Shown here: in pieces, positions 15,569-23,874 of the stretch
Layout of the letters: every line of letters starts with the position of its first letter
How positions within the stretch are numbered: position 1 is the stretch's first letter
NCBI GenBank assembly: GCA_964647395.1
Contig: CAZYHR010000029.1
Span: 1 to 30,472 of the forward strand
Direction: 5' to 3'
DNA length: 30,472 bases
Source of the DNA: Phosphoribacter sp964647395
GTDB taxonomy: Bacteria; Actinomycetota; Actinomycetes; Actinomycetales; Dermatophilaceae
Made by a program: the position numbers and the translations under genes
The notes under the pieces: generated by a model
Seen by the model: the letters and a program-made list of their open reading frames with translations, nothing else
The model's database searches: none
Told to the model about the DNA's origin: nothing

Positions 15569-16917
15569 CGCGAGTGCTCCATCGGCTCGGTGGCTCGCTC
15601 GGGCGCGTCGTCGCCGGTGCGTTCCCGCACGTCGTGGGTGACCAGCGCCTCGCGCCGGGCCTCCTCGGCCAGCGCCGCCTGGTCGCGGCGGATCGCCTTG
15701 GCGTGGTGGGTGGAGCTGAACGCCGGGTTGACGATGCGGTCGGTGATGCGGGCCTGCAGCGGGGCCAGCCGGTGCAGGACGGCGGCCAGCCAGCGGGGGG
15801 TCCAGTTCTTCAACGCCAACGCGCGTTTCTCCAGCAGGTGCCAACTGCCGTAGGCCAGGATGTGCACCGCAACGACGACGACCGCGTGGTAGACGAGCCA
15901 GCCGCGTTCGTGCAGGCCGAAATAGGCGCCGAGCTGCATGAGCGGCCAGGCATAGATGTAGATGCCGTAGGACAGGTCGCCGTGCTTCTCCCAACGGGTC
16001 AGCGGCAACCGCACCGCGCACCAGAACAGCACGTAGAGGTAGCCGAACTGGCCGTAGACGTTCCACCCGGAGTAGACGAAGTAGGTCGCGAAGGCGATCA
16101 GGCCGGCCAGCAGCGCCAGCCGGTCGTCGATGACGACCTTGTCGGCATACAGCGCGAGCACCATCCCGGCGAAGAACGGGGTGAGCATCATGACGTTGAA
16201 GTAGTCGCGGAAGATCGGCTCCAGATAGGGCGTCTGCCCGAAGCCGCCCCAGAGCATGGTGTTGAAGACGAGCATGACGCCGAAGACGGCGGCGGCCAGC
16301 CGGCGGTAGTTGAGCACCCCGAACAGGCCGAGCAGCCCGATGAGGATGTAGCCCTTGAACTCGTAGATCAGCGTCCACGCCGAGCCGTTCCAGTCGAAGC
16401 CGCCCTTCTCCCCCAACGGGATCGACGCGCCCATCTCGGCGATGTTGCGCTGCTGCAGGCGCAGCAGCATGTTGTTGGCGAAGTAGGTCAGCGGGCTCTC
16501 GGCGGGAGCGTCCCAGTAGCCGTCGAAGGTGCCCCGCTCCTTGCGCCAGGCCAGCGGCGCGATGACGAACGCGGTGAGCGTCAGCGCCATCCAGAAGGCC
16601 GGCATGATCCGCAGGCAGCGCCGCCAGAAGTAGCGGAAGATCGTCGAACGGCCCATCCGGCTGCGGGTGATGAGGAAGCCGCTGATGCCGAAGAAGCCGG
16701 CCACCGCCACGCCACCGAAGGACTGCTCGCTGGACCACTGGGTGCCCAGGTCGTGCCCGCCGTAGAAGTCGGCCAGCGGCCCGGCGTGGCTGAAGATCAC
16801 CGCGAAGGCGAGCAGCCAGCGCAGGAAGCCGATCGCGTTGTGCCGGGCGTCGAACGCCTCCGCCAGGGTGCGCGCGCGCCCCGGCGAGCCGGGGGCGGGC
16901 ACCGGACGAGCGGTCAT
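15565..16917 (-). CDS. Acyltransferase 3 (AT3) integral membrane protein
   Basis: 450 residues from ATG 16917, overlapping the RgpF-like stop by 4 bp (ATGA). About ten hydrophobic segments are visible. Family marks include the conserved catalytic His44 in FAVIFSHAGPL, FFGISGFLITRS, and RYFWRRCLRIMPAFW, plus an EF/YEFKG segment in the middle. AT3 proteins take acetyl from cytosolic acetyl-CoA and deliver it across the membrane to surface glycans. The C-terminal 80 residues are a soluble, charged cytoplasmic tail. The operon is RgpF-like, AT3, SGNH, all joined by 4-bp overlaps, which implies coordinated translation and O-acetylation of the rhamnan-like polymer. Confidence 0.9.
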   Translation of the reverse strand: MTARPVPAPGSPGRARTLAEAFDARHNAIGFLRWLLAFAVIFSHAGPLADFYGGHDLGTQWSSEQSFGGVAVAGFFGISGFLITRSRMGRSTIFRYFWRRCLRIMPAFWMALTLTAFVIAPLAWRKERGTFDGYWDAPAESPLTYFANNMLLRLQQRNIAEMGASIPLGEKGGFDWNGSAWTLIYEFKGYILIGLLGLFGVLNYRRLAAAVFGVMLVFNTMLWGGFGQTPYLEPIFRDYFNVMMLTPFFAGMVLALYADKVVIDDRLALLAGLIAFATYFVYSGWNVYGQFGYLYVLFWCAVRLPLTRWEKHGDLSYGIYIYAWPLMQLGAYFGLHERGWLVYHAVVVVAVHILAYGSWHLLEKRALALKNWTPRWLAAVLHRLAPLQARITDRIVNPAFSSTHHAKAIRRDQAALAEEARREALVTHDVRERTGDDAPERATEPMEHSR

Positions 16918-18773
16918 GCGGGCCGACCCGCCCGCACCCGGCGGCCCAGCCGGGCCGCTCCGCGAGCGGCGGAGTAGCCGGGGCGTAACGCCTGCCCGAG
17001 CCGCGGCATACGCTGGTCGACCGCCCGTTTGAGCAGGGTGAGCGTCGGCTCGTGCTGCAACTGCGCGAGATAGGCGACCTGCTCCTGGGGCCAGTAGGGC
17101 AGCAGGGCGGACAGCTGCTGCAACTTGTACTCCAGGAAGGCGTAGTTGACCGCCGCCCACTCCCGGTTGAGCACGCACCGCACGTGGTAGCCGGCGTCCA
17201 GGGCGACATAGCCCATGAGCCGCTCCTGCACGTGCGAGAGGCTGCCGTCGCCGTACTCGGCCGGCTCGGCCGGGTAGTCCTCCCACCGCCACGGGTGGGT
17301 GGTCAGCTTGAGCAGCGCCGCCGGCCGGAACCAGAACATCGACCCGTAGGGCGACAGCGGGGTGTTGCGGTCGAAGACCGTGTGGATGCCGATCTGCCGG
17401 GCCACCTGGGCGGCCCGCGGCCGGTTGGTGAACCACGAGTGCCCGAGGGTCGGGTAGCCGATGTTGGGCACCGGCGGATAGACCATGCCGAGGGTCGGGT
17501 GCGCCTCGAACAGCCGCAGCAGGTTGGCGACATAGCCCCGGGTGTGCAGCAGGTTGTCGAACAGGTGCGCCTTGAACAGGGTCGCCGCGTTGTAGTCGTC
17601 CTGCGGCGACTTCTTGGAGTGGACCCGGCAGATCAGGTCGTAGCGGCCCTCGGTCAGCACGTCCCGGCAGCCGATGAGCAGGGCGCTCATGTCCCGACCG
17701 CGGTTCTGCTCGACCACCCGCACCTCGCTGCGCACCTGGTAGGTCGCGAGCGCGGCCTCGATCGCCAGCCGCTTGGTGTGGGTCGGCGTGGTGACGTAGA
17801 GGTCGAAGGGCACGGGGATGTTGCCGATCCGGGCCATCATCTCATCGACCATGTCCTCGTAGAAGATGTGCGCGACCACCGCCACCCGGGGCAGCGGGTC
17901 GGGTCGCCACCCGTCGTCGCGCTCGTCGAGGACCTCGAGCAGGGTGAAGTTCGTGTAGAGGGTGCGCGGCTCGGCCGAGCGCACGACGTTGCTCCAGATG
18001 AGGTCCACCGGATAGCCGGAGGCCTCGACGCGGTCCATGATCCGCCGGCCGATGATGGCGTTGCGGTCCAGGTAGGTCGGCTCGTGGAAGAAGGTGCGGC
18101 GCTTGAGGATCGGCAGCCGGTCGTCGAGCATGAGGTCGGCGTTGTCGAAGACCGGGTTGGCCGACGGGTAGTTCTCCGGCGGGAACGCGATGGTGTAGCG
18201 GAAGCCGGCCCGGCCGAAGTGGTGGGTGAACCGGCCCTCGTGCTGCAGGATCGACTGGTCGTAGGACCGGATCATCGGCATGTCGGTCCAGTAGGCGCGG
18301 AACTCCAGCGAGGTGAACATCCGGCGGCGCACCGCGATCCAGTGCGACTGGATGTGCATGGGCAGGATGCCGGTAGCGCCGGGGAAGGGGTTGGGGTCGA
18401 CCGCCTCGTGGGCCGTCAGGCCCCAGAAGTCGACGTCCATCGGGTCCATCCGCTCGAACGTCTCGGCCCACGGGAAGATCGGCCCGAAGAACGTGTAGTT
18501 GAGCAGGATGAGCTCGTCGTAGTCGGCCAGCCGGTCCCAGCCGAAGCGTTCCATGGCCTCCTTGTAGGCCCAGACGTCGAAGCCGACGTTGTCCCGGACG
18601 AAGACGGTGTCGGCGACCTGCTCGAGCGTGGCGCGGCCCTGCGGGGAGAGCTGGGAGTTGCTGACCACGAAGATGTGCTCGACGTGCTCGCGCAGCGCCC
18701 GCAGCTTGTACGGGATGTAGTCGTCGACCTGGCCCTGGGGGTCGTAGAAGAGGTAGAACGCGACCCGTCTCAA
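16914..18773 (-). CDS. RgpF-like rhamnan synthesis glycosyltransferase
   Basis: 619 residues. The start is TTG at 18773, clearly favoured by AAGGAGGA five nt upstream. Two RgpF-type modules can be seen. The first runs over about 1-250: VAFYLFYDPQGQVDDYIPYKL, then RDNVGFDVWAYKEAM, LLNYTFFGPIFPW and FWGLTAHEA. The second runs over about 290-560: VAVVAHIFYEDMVDEM, EQNRGRDMSALL, and ICRVHSKKSP. RgpF and its homologues add rhamnose in streptococcal rhamnan and related polymers. The bimodular length is common in Gram-positive loci. It lies divergent from wzm, so the export genes and the AT3/SGNH operon may be co-regulated from the 154-bp region between them. The exact linkage made is not readable. 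Confidence 0.88.
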   Translation of the reverse strand: MRRVAFYLFYDPQGQVDDYIPYKLRALREHVEHIFVVSNSQLSPQGRATLEQVADTVFVRDNVGFDVWAYKEAMERFGWDRLADYDELILLNYTFFGPIFPWAETFERMDPMDVDFWGLTAHEAVDPNPFPGATGILPMHIQSHWIAVRRRMFTSLEFRAYWTDMPMIRSYDQSILQHEGRFTHHFGRAGFRYTIAFPPENYPSANPVFDNADLMLDDRLPILKRRTFFHEPTYLDRNAIIGRRIMDRVEASGYPVDLIWSNVVRSAEPRTLYTNFTLLEVLDERDDGWRPDPLPRVAVVAHIFYEDMVDEMMARIGNIPVPFDLYVTTPTHTKRLAIEAALATYQVRSEVRVVEQNRGRDMSALLIGCRDVLTEGRYDLICRVHSKKSPQDDYNAATLFKAHLFDNLLHTRGYVANLLRLFEAHPTLGMVYPPVPNIGYPTLGHSWFTNRPRAAQVARQIGIHTVFDRNTPLSPYGSMFWFRPAALLKLTTHPWRWEDYPAEPAEYGDGSLSHVQERLMGYVALDAGYHVRCVLNREWAAVNYAFLEYKLQQLSALLPYWPQEQVAYLAQLQHEPTLTLLKRAVDQRMPRLGQALRPGYSAARGAARLGRRVRAGRPA

Positions 18774-18927
18774 CGGTCCTCCTTGGTCTGACCCCGCCCA
18801 GGGCCGGGCGGTGCGGCGCCGGATCCTCGGGAGCGGACGCGCCGGTCCATGCTATCGAGGCTCCCCGGCCAGTCGTGGCACCGCGAGTATCGTGGCCCTG
18901 CTGACAGACCTGCCGGGGAAGGACGGG
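18774..18927. promoter_or_regulatory. Divergent promoter region between the RgpF-like operon and wzm-wzt
   Basis: 154 bp separate TTG 18773 and ATG 18928. A candidate plus-strand -10 TATCGT is at 18888-18893, about 35 nt before wzm. TAGCAT on the minus strand (18855-18850) could be the opposing -10. A perfect 6-bp hairpin (18794-18811, CCGCCC with GGGCGG) lies in the leader of the RgpF-like gene. No operator is recognised. Confidence 0.35.
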
Positions 18928-19779
18928 ATGGACGGACGCTTCCGTGGCGACACCGCCCAGACCCGGCTGCGCCTCGACCTCATCACCCAGTTGGTCCGCA
19001 AGGATCTCAAGGTCAAGTATCAGGGGTCCTCGCTGGGTTTCCTGTGGTCGCTGGCCAACCCGCTGCTCACCCTGGTCGTCTACACGCTGGTCTTCGCCGT
19101 CGTCTTCCGGTCGCCGGTGCCGAAGTTCGGGCTGTTCCTCATGAGCGGGCTACTGGTCTGGAACTTCTTCACCATGGGCGTCAGCGGCGCGGCCACCTCG
19201 ATCATCGGCAACGCGGGGTTGGTCAAGAAGGTCCCCTTCCCGCACACCGCGCTGCCGCTGTCGTCGATCGGCTTCGCCGGGGTGCAGGTCGTGCTGCAGT
19301 ACGTCGTGCTGGTCGCGGCGCTCTTCGTGCTCGGTATGCCGCCCATCCGGCCGCACCTGCTGCTGCTGGTGCCGGCGGTGCTCGTCGCGACGATGATGAC
19401 CGTCGGGCTGGGCCTGTTCACCGCGGCCTCGACGGTGCGGCTGCGCGACACCCAGCACATGCTCGAGGTCGGGCTGTTCGCGTGGATGTGGGCCTGCCCG
19501 ATCATCTATCCGGCCTCGATGGTGCATCAGGTGGTCGGCGACGGGCTGCTGTCCTGGCTCTACTACGTCAACCCGATGTCCGGGGTGGTCGTCGCGTTCC
19601 AGCGGGCGCTCTACGGTGTCGTGCACTACCCGGGGACCACCGATCTGCTGCTGCCCAGCGACTCGGTCTGGTTCTATCTGCAGGCGCTCGGCATCGGCTT
19701 CGTCGTCGCGGCCGGGGTGCTGGCCCTGGGCGTGTGGCAGTTCCGGCGGCTGTCGGCCGACTTCGCCGAGGAGCTGTGA
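18928..19779 (+). CDS. wzm: Polysaccharide ABC exporter, permease (Wzm)
   Basis: 283 residues from ATG 18928, with GGAAGG at 18917-18922. ABC-2 type permease: an N-terminal amphipathic segment TRLRLDLITQLVRKDLKVKYQGSS-like (about 10-33), typical of Wzm/TagG, followed by six hydrophobic segments. PLTYPASM-equivalent is CPIIYPASM at about 191-199, and NPMSGVVVAFQRALYG follows, a family hallmark. It forms the membrane pore through which the lipid-linked polymer passes. The stop overlaps the start of wzt (TGATG). The frame is open further upstream but lacks a convincing ribosome-binding site there. Confidence 0.92.
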   Translation: MDGRFRGDTAQTRLRLDLITQLVRKDLKVKYQGSSLGFLWSLANPLLTLVVYTLVFAVVFRSPVPKFGLFLMSGLLVWNFFTMGVSGAATSIIGNAGLVKKVPFPHTALPLSSIGFAGVQVVLQYVVLVAALFVLGMPPIRPHLLLLVPAVLVATMMTVGLGLFTAASTVRLRDTQHMLEVGLFAWMWACPIIYPASMVHQVVGDGLLSWLYYVNPMSGVVVAFQRALYGVVHYPGTTDLLLPSDSVWFYLQALGIGFVVAAGVLALGVWQFRRLSADFAEEL

Positions 19780-21011
19780 TGGCGACGCTGCCCGCTCCCC
19801 GGCCCACCCCCCGCCGGGGCCCGGCCGACGACGCCGAGGTGCTCGTCGAGGCGCACGGGGTGTCCAAGCGGTTCCAGAGCTATCAGCGTCGGGCGACCAG
19901 CCTCAAGGAGCGCCTGGTCCGGCGCGAGGGCGCCAAGGGCGACGTGTTCTGGGCGCTGCGCGGGGTCGACGTGCAGGTGCGGCGGGGCGAGACGGTGGGG
20001 CTGATGGGCCCCAACGGCTCGGGCAAGTCGACGCTGCTCAAGGTGCTGTCCGGCATCCTGCGCCCCAACGAGGGCGAGGTCGCCGTGCACGGGCGGGTCG
20101 CGTCGCTGCTCGAGTTGGGCGCCGGCTTCGACGGCGAGTTGACCGGCCGCGAGAACATCTACCTCAACTCCGCGCTGCTGGGCATCCCGCGCTCGGAGAC
20201 CGACGCCCTCTTCGACGACATCGTCGAGTTCAGCGAGCTCGGCGAGTTCATCGAGTTCCCGGTCAAGCACTACTCGTCGGGCATGTACGTCCGGCTCGGC
20301 TTCGCCGTCGCGGTGCACGTCGACCCGGACATCCTCATCGTCGACGAGGTGCTGGCGGTGGGTGACGCGGCGTTCCAGACCAAGTGCCTCATGCGGATCG
20401 AGGAGTTCCAGCGGCAGGGCAAGACGCTCCTGTTGGTCTCGCACTCGGCCGGGCTCATCGAGCAGCTGTGCACCCGGTCGGTGCTGCTGCGCCACGGCGA
20501 GGTGGTCTTCGACGGCAGCCCCGGCGAGGCGGTGGCCCGGCTCAACGCCATGCTCGGGGTCGACCAGGCCCAGACCATCTCCGGCGAGCGGGCCCGGGTC
20601 CACTCGATGACGGCGGTCGACCCCTCGACCCGGCAGCCCATCACCGAATACTTCTGCGGCGCACCGGCACTGGTGTTGCTCGACCTCGAGTGGCTGACCC
20701 CGCTGGAGCACGGCGCCAACCTGTCGCTGCACTTCAACGCCCCCGGCAACGACCAGGCCATCGAGGTGCTCCCGCTGTGGCACCGGCTCGAGCCGGAGCA
20801 GATCGAGCCGGGCCTGGTGTGCTTCGAGTGGCTCGTCGACGCGCTGCCCGACCTGCCCGGAGACTTCTCGATCAACATCGGGGTCTACAGCGACGACGAG
20901 TTGGTCGCGCACGGCAAGCTCGACGGCGTCCGGCTGCGCGGCGCCACCCGGCATGTCATCGCCGGGAGCCTCACCCTCTCCACGTCCCGCCAGGAGGTCA
21001 CCGATGCCTGA
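19779..21011 (+). CDS. wzt: Polysaccharide ABC exporter, ATPase with carbohydrate-binding C-terminus (Wzt)
   Basis: 410 residues. The ATPase domain spans about 20-255: Walker A GPNGSGKST at 77-85, the Wzt-type signature YSSGM at 165-169 in place of LSGGQ, Walker B ILIVDE at 185-190 and H-loop His222. After a linker, residues about 285-400 form a beta-rich domain (LVLLDLEWLT, SLHFNAPGN, FSINIGVYSDDELVAHG), the place where O-antigen Wzt proteins bind the modified non-reducing end of the chain. That implies export is gated by a terminal modification, and the methyltransferase at 4970 or the O-acetylation pair are candidates. The start shares an A with the wzm stop. Its last 8 bp overlap the alcohol dehydrogenase start. 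Confidence 0.93.
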   Translation: MATLPAPRPTPRRGPADDAEVLVEAHGVSKRFQSYQRRATSLKERLVRREGAKGDVFWALRGVDVQVRRGETVGLMGPNGSGKSTLLKVLSGILRPNEGEVAVHGRVASLLELGAGFDGELTGRENIYLNSALLGIPRSETDALFDDIVEFSELGEFIEFPVKHYSSGMYVRLGFAVAVHVDPDILIVDEVLAVGDAAFQTKCLMRIEEFQRQGKTLLLVSHSAGLIEQLCTRSVLLRHGEVVFDGSPGEAVARLNAMLGVDQAQTISGERARVHSMTAVDPSTRQPITEYFCGAPALVLLDLEWLTPLEHGANLSLHFNAPGNDQAIEVLPLWHRLEPEQIEPGLVCFEWLVDALPDLPGDFSINIGVYSDDELVAHGKLDGVRLRGATRHVIAGSLTLSTSRQEVTDA

Positions 21012-22047
21012 GGTCCCCGCCTATGCCGTCGCATCCGCGACCGCGCCCTTCGAGAAGACGACGATCACCCGCCGCGAGCCGGGCTCGACCGAGGTCCTCA
21101 TCGAGATCCACTTCGCCGGCATCTGCCACTCCGACATCCACACCGCCCGTGGCGAGTGGGGCGAGGTCGGCTATCCGCTCGTCCCGGGCCACGAGATCGC
21201 CGGCATCGTCACCGAGATCGGCTCCGACGTCACGAAGTTCGCCGTCGGTGACCGGGTCGGCGTCGGCTGCTTCGTCGACTCCTGCGGCGAGTGCGCGATG
21301 TGCGGCCGAGGTGACGAGCAGTTCTGCCAGGGCGAGCAGAGCACGGTCTGGACCTACAACGGCATCGGTCGGGACGGACTGCCCACCGCCGGCGGCTACT
21401 CCCGCGCCATCACGGTCGAGCAGGACTACGTGCTGCGGATCCCCGACCCGATCCCGCTCGACGAGGCCGCGCCGCTGCTGTGCGCCGGCATCACGCTCTA
21501 CTCGCCGCTCAAGCGCTGGGGCGCGGGCCCCGGTCGCCGGGTCGCCATCGTCGGCATGGGCGGGCTGGGACACATCGGCGTGCAGATCGCGGCCGCGATG
21601 GGAGCGGAGGTGTCGGTGCTGTCGCAGACCCGCAGCAAGGAGGCCGACGGCCGCGCCTTCGGCGCCACCGCCTACTACGCGACCAGCGAGGAGGGCACCT
21701 ACGACTCGCTGCGCGGCAGCCTCGACCTCATCGTGTCGACAGTCTCGGCGACCCAGGACATCACGCCGCTGGTCGACTGCCTCACCGTGGCGGGCTCGCT
21801 GGTCAACGTCGGTCTGCCCGAGCACCCGGTCGCGCTGTCGCTCGGCGCGCTCGGGGCGCGGAAATCGGTGGCGGGCAGCATGATCGGCGGCATCGCCGAG
21901 ACCCAGGAGATGCTCGACTTCTGCGCCGAGCACGGCATCCGCCCGCGCATCGAGATCATCACCGGGCAGGACATCACCGCGGCCTACGACCGGGTCGTCG
22001 CCTCCGACGTGCGCTACCGCTTCGTCATCGACACCGCGACGTTCTGA
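21004..22047 (+). CDS. Zinc-dependent NADP alcohol dehydrogenase (YahK/CAD type)
   Basis: 347 residues from ATG 21004, fixed by AGGAGG at 20992-20997 inside the end of wzt. This medium-chain dehydrogenase has catalytic zinc ligands C41, H63 (PGHE) and C160, structural zinc ligands C94, C97, C100 and C108, and the dinucleotide loop GMGGLGH at 184-190. SQTRSK follows the second strand, pointing to NADPH, as in the cinnamyl-alcohol-dehydrogenase/YahK group. Such enzymes reduce a broad range of aldehydes. No polysaccharide role is known to me. The 8-bp overlap with wzt shows it is translated from the same mRNA. It ends 3 bp before the convergent rmlD stop. Confidence 0.92.
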   Translation: MPEVPAYAVASATAPFEKTTITRREPGSTEVLIEIHFAGICHSDIHTARGEWGEVGYPLVPGHEIAGIVTEIGSDVTKFAVGDRVGVGCFVDSCGECAMCGRGDEQFCQGEQSTVWTYNGIGRDGLPTAGGYSRAITVEQDYVLRIPDPIPLDEAAPLLCAGITLYSPLKRWGAGPGRRVAIVGMGGLGHIGVQIAAAMGAEVSVLSQTRSKEADGRAFGATAYYATSEEGTYDSLRGSLDLIVSTVSATQDITPLVDCLTVAGSLVNVGLPEHPVALSLGALGARKSVAGSMIGGIAETQEMLDFCAEHGIRPRIEIITGQDITAAYDRVVASDVRYRFVIDTATF

Positions 22048-22050
22048 CCC

Positions 22051-22896
22051 TCAGCCCACCACGTCGCGGATCGTCGCGGCGAGCGCGTCGCGCCAGTGCG
22101 GCAGCCGCGCCACCCCCACCGCGTCGGTGCGCTCGTGCCCCAGGACGCTGTAGGCCGGCCGCGGCGCCGGCCGCGGGAAGGCGTCGGTGGTCGTCGGCTG
22201 CACCCGCTCGGGATCCAGGCCGAGTTCCTCGAAGATCGCCCGGGTGAAGCCGAACCAGGTCGTCTCGCCCTCGCTGGTGCCGTGGTAGACCCCGGCCGCC
22301 GCGTCCGCGCCGACCAGATCGGTGACGAACCGGGCCAGGTCGGTCGTCGTCGTCGGTTGGCCGCGCTGATCGTCGACGACCGCCAGGGTCTTCCGCTCGC
22401 CGGCCAGCCGGGCCATCGTCTTGACGAAGTTGGGTCCGCCGGCGCCGTAGAGCCAGGCGGTGCGCACGATGATCGCGGTGGGGCACTCGGCCCGCGCCGC
22501 CCACTCCCCCGCCGCCTTGGTGCGCCCGTAGGCCGAGCGGGGAGCGATCGGCGCGTCCTCGGCATACGGGCTGTCCCCGTCGCCGGCGAAGACGTAGTCG
22601 GTCGAGATGTGCACCAGCCGGGCCCCGGCCGATCGGGCCGCGCGGGCCAGCACCGCCGGGCCGACCGCGTTGACCGTGAAGGCGAGTCCCTCCTTGGCCT
22701 CCGCGTCGTCGACCGCGGTGAAGGCGGCCGCGTTGACCACCCAGTCGTGCCCGGCCACCGCCCGGGCACACGAGTCGGGATCGGTGATGTCGACCTCCGG
22801 CAGGTCGGTCTCGGTCACCCGGTGACCGGCCGCGGCGAGGGCCTTCGCGACGTCCTGGCCGAGCATGCCCTGGGCGCCGGTGATGAGGATCTGCAC
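22051..22896 (-). CDS. rmlD: dTDP-4-dehydrorhamnose reductase
   Basis: 281 residues from GTG 22896. It catalyses the last step of dTDP-L-rhamnose synthesis, NAD(P)H reduction of the 4-keto group. Seen: GAQGMLG at 7-13, NAAAFTAVDDAE at 55-66, STDYVF at 98-103, catalytic Y123-x3-K127 (YGRTK), and RTAWLYG. Length is that of stand-alone RmlD, so there is no fused RmlC. A TAGGCT box lies 7 nt before the GTG, and with no Shine-Dalgarno the mRNA is probably leaderless. It diverges from rmlA across 101 bp. Confidence 0.94.
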   Translation of the reverse strand: MQILITGAQGMLGQDVAKALAAAGHRVTETDLPEVDITDPDSCARAVAGHDWVVNAAAFTAVDDAEAKEGLAFTVNAVGPAVLARAARSAGARLVHISTDYVFAGDGDSPYAEDAPIAPRSAYGRTKAAGEWAARAECPTAIIVRTAWLYGAGGPNFVKTMARLAGERKTLAVVDDQRGQPTTTTDLARFVTDLVGADAAAGVYHGTSEGETTWFGFTRAIFEELGLDPERVQPTTTDAFPRPAPRPAYSVLGHERTDAVGVARLPHWRDALAATIRDVVG

Positions 22897-22903
22897 GTCG
22901 GCG

Positions 22904-22909
22904 AGCCTA
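22904..22909 (-). promoter_or_regulatory. Leaderless -10 (TAGGCT) for rmlD
   Basis: TAGGCT then 7 nt then GTG 22896 on the minus strand. Transcription starting about 7 nt after the box would begin at the start codon. Confidence 0.5.
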
Positions 22910-22985
22910 GCCGAGCCGCTGCCGACGACCGGGCGACGCGCGCCGGGGCGGCGCGGTGCGGTGCCGGGCGGTCGCGCCGGGCCGA

Positions 22986-22991
22986 TAGCCT
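22986..22991 (+). promoter_or_regulatory. Leaderless -10 (TAGCCT) for the rmlA operon
   Basis: TAGCCT then 6 nt then ATG 22998, with no Shine-Dalgarno between. Together with the rmlD box it makes a divergent leaderless pair 77 bp apart. Confidence 0.55.
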
Positions 22992-22997
22992 GCAGCC

Positions 22998-23873
22998 ATG
23001 AAGGGCATCATCCTCGCCGGTGGGTCCGGCACCCGGCTGCACCCGATCACCAAGGGCATCAGCAAGCAGCTCATGCCGGTCTATGACAAGCCGATGATCT
23101 ACTACCCGCTCTCCACGCTGCTGCTGGCCGGCATCCGCGAGGTGCTCATCATCACCACCCCCGAGGACTCCAGCCAGTTCCAGCGGCTGCTCGGCGACGG
23201 CCTGGACTGGGGCATCGAGATCTCGTATGCCGTGCAGCCCCGACCCGAGGGGCTGGCCCAGGCCTTCGTCATCGGGGCCGACTTCGTCGGCGACGACTCG
23301 GTGGCCCTCGTGCTGGGCGACAACATCTTCTACGGCACCGGCCTGGGGTCCGCGCTGCGCGGGGCCACGTCGATCACCGGCGGGCACGTCTTCGCCTATC
23401 ACGTGAGCAACCCCGAGGCCTACGGCGTCGTCGAGTTCGACGAGGGTGGCCGGGCCATCTCGATCGAGGAGAAGCCGGCCCGGCCCAAGAGCAACTACGC
23501 GGTGCCGGGCCTCTACTTCTACGACAACTCGGTGGTCCAGATCGCGCGCGACCTCAAACCCAGTGCCCGGGGCGAGCTGGAGATCACCGCCGTCAACGAC
23601 ATCTACCTGCGGCGCGGCGAGCTCACCGTCACCGTGCTGCCCCGGGGGACGGCGTGGTTCGACACCGGCACCTTCGCGGGCCTGCTCGACTCCAGCCAGT
23701 TCGTCGCGGTCATCGAGGCGCGCCAGGGACACAAGATCGGCTGCGTCGAGGAGATCGCCTGGCGCAACGACTGGATCGGCGACGACCAGCTCGCCGCCCT
23801 GGGCGACAGCCTGGCCAAGAGCGGCTACGGCACCTATCTGCACGCTCTGCTCGAGGAGAAGAGGGGCCGCTGA
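22998..23873 (+). CDS. rmlA: Glucose-1-phosphate thymidylyltransferase
   Basis: 291 residues. It makes dTDP-glucose, the first step to dTDP-L-rhamnose. Seen: the nucleotide-binding GGSGTRLHPIT near the N-terminus, KQLMPVYDKPMIYYPLS, the metal site LGDN, EAYGVVEF, the sugar-binding EEKP, and RGTAWFDTGT. Length and sequence match the homotetrameric RmlA family. The ATG directly follows a leaderless-type promoter. The stop is 1 nt before the rmlC start, so both are on one mRNA, probably with sodX. Confidence 0.96.
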   Translation: MKGIILAGGSGTRLHPITKGISKQLMPVYDKPMIYYPLSTLLLAGIREVLIITTPEDSSQFQRLLGDGLDWGIEISYAVQPRPEGLAQAFVIGADFVGDDSVALVLGDNIFYGTGLGSALRGATSITGGHVFAYHVSNPEAYGVVEFDEGGRAISIEEKPARPKSNYAVPGLYFYDNSVVQIARDLKPSARGELEITAVNDIYLRRGELTVTVLPRGTAWFDTGTFAGLLDSSQFVAVIEARQGHKIGCVEEIAWRNDWIGDDQLAALGDSLAKSGYGTYLHALLEEKRGR

Positions 23874-23874
23874 C

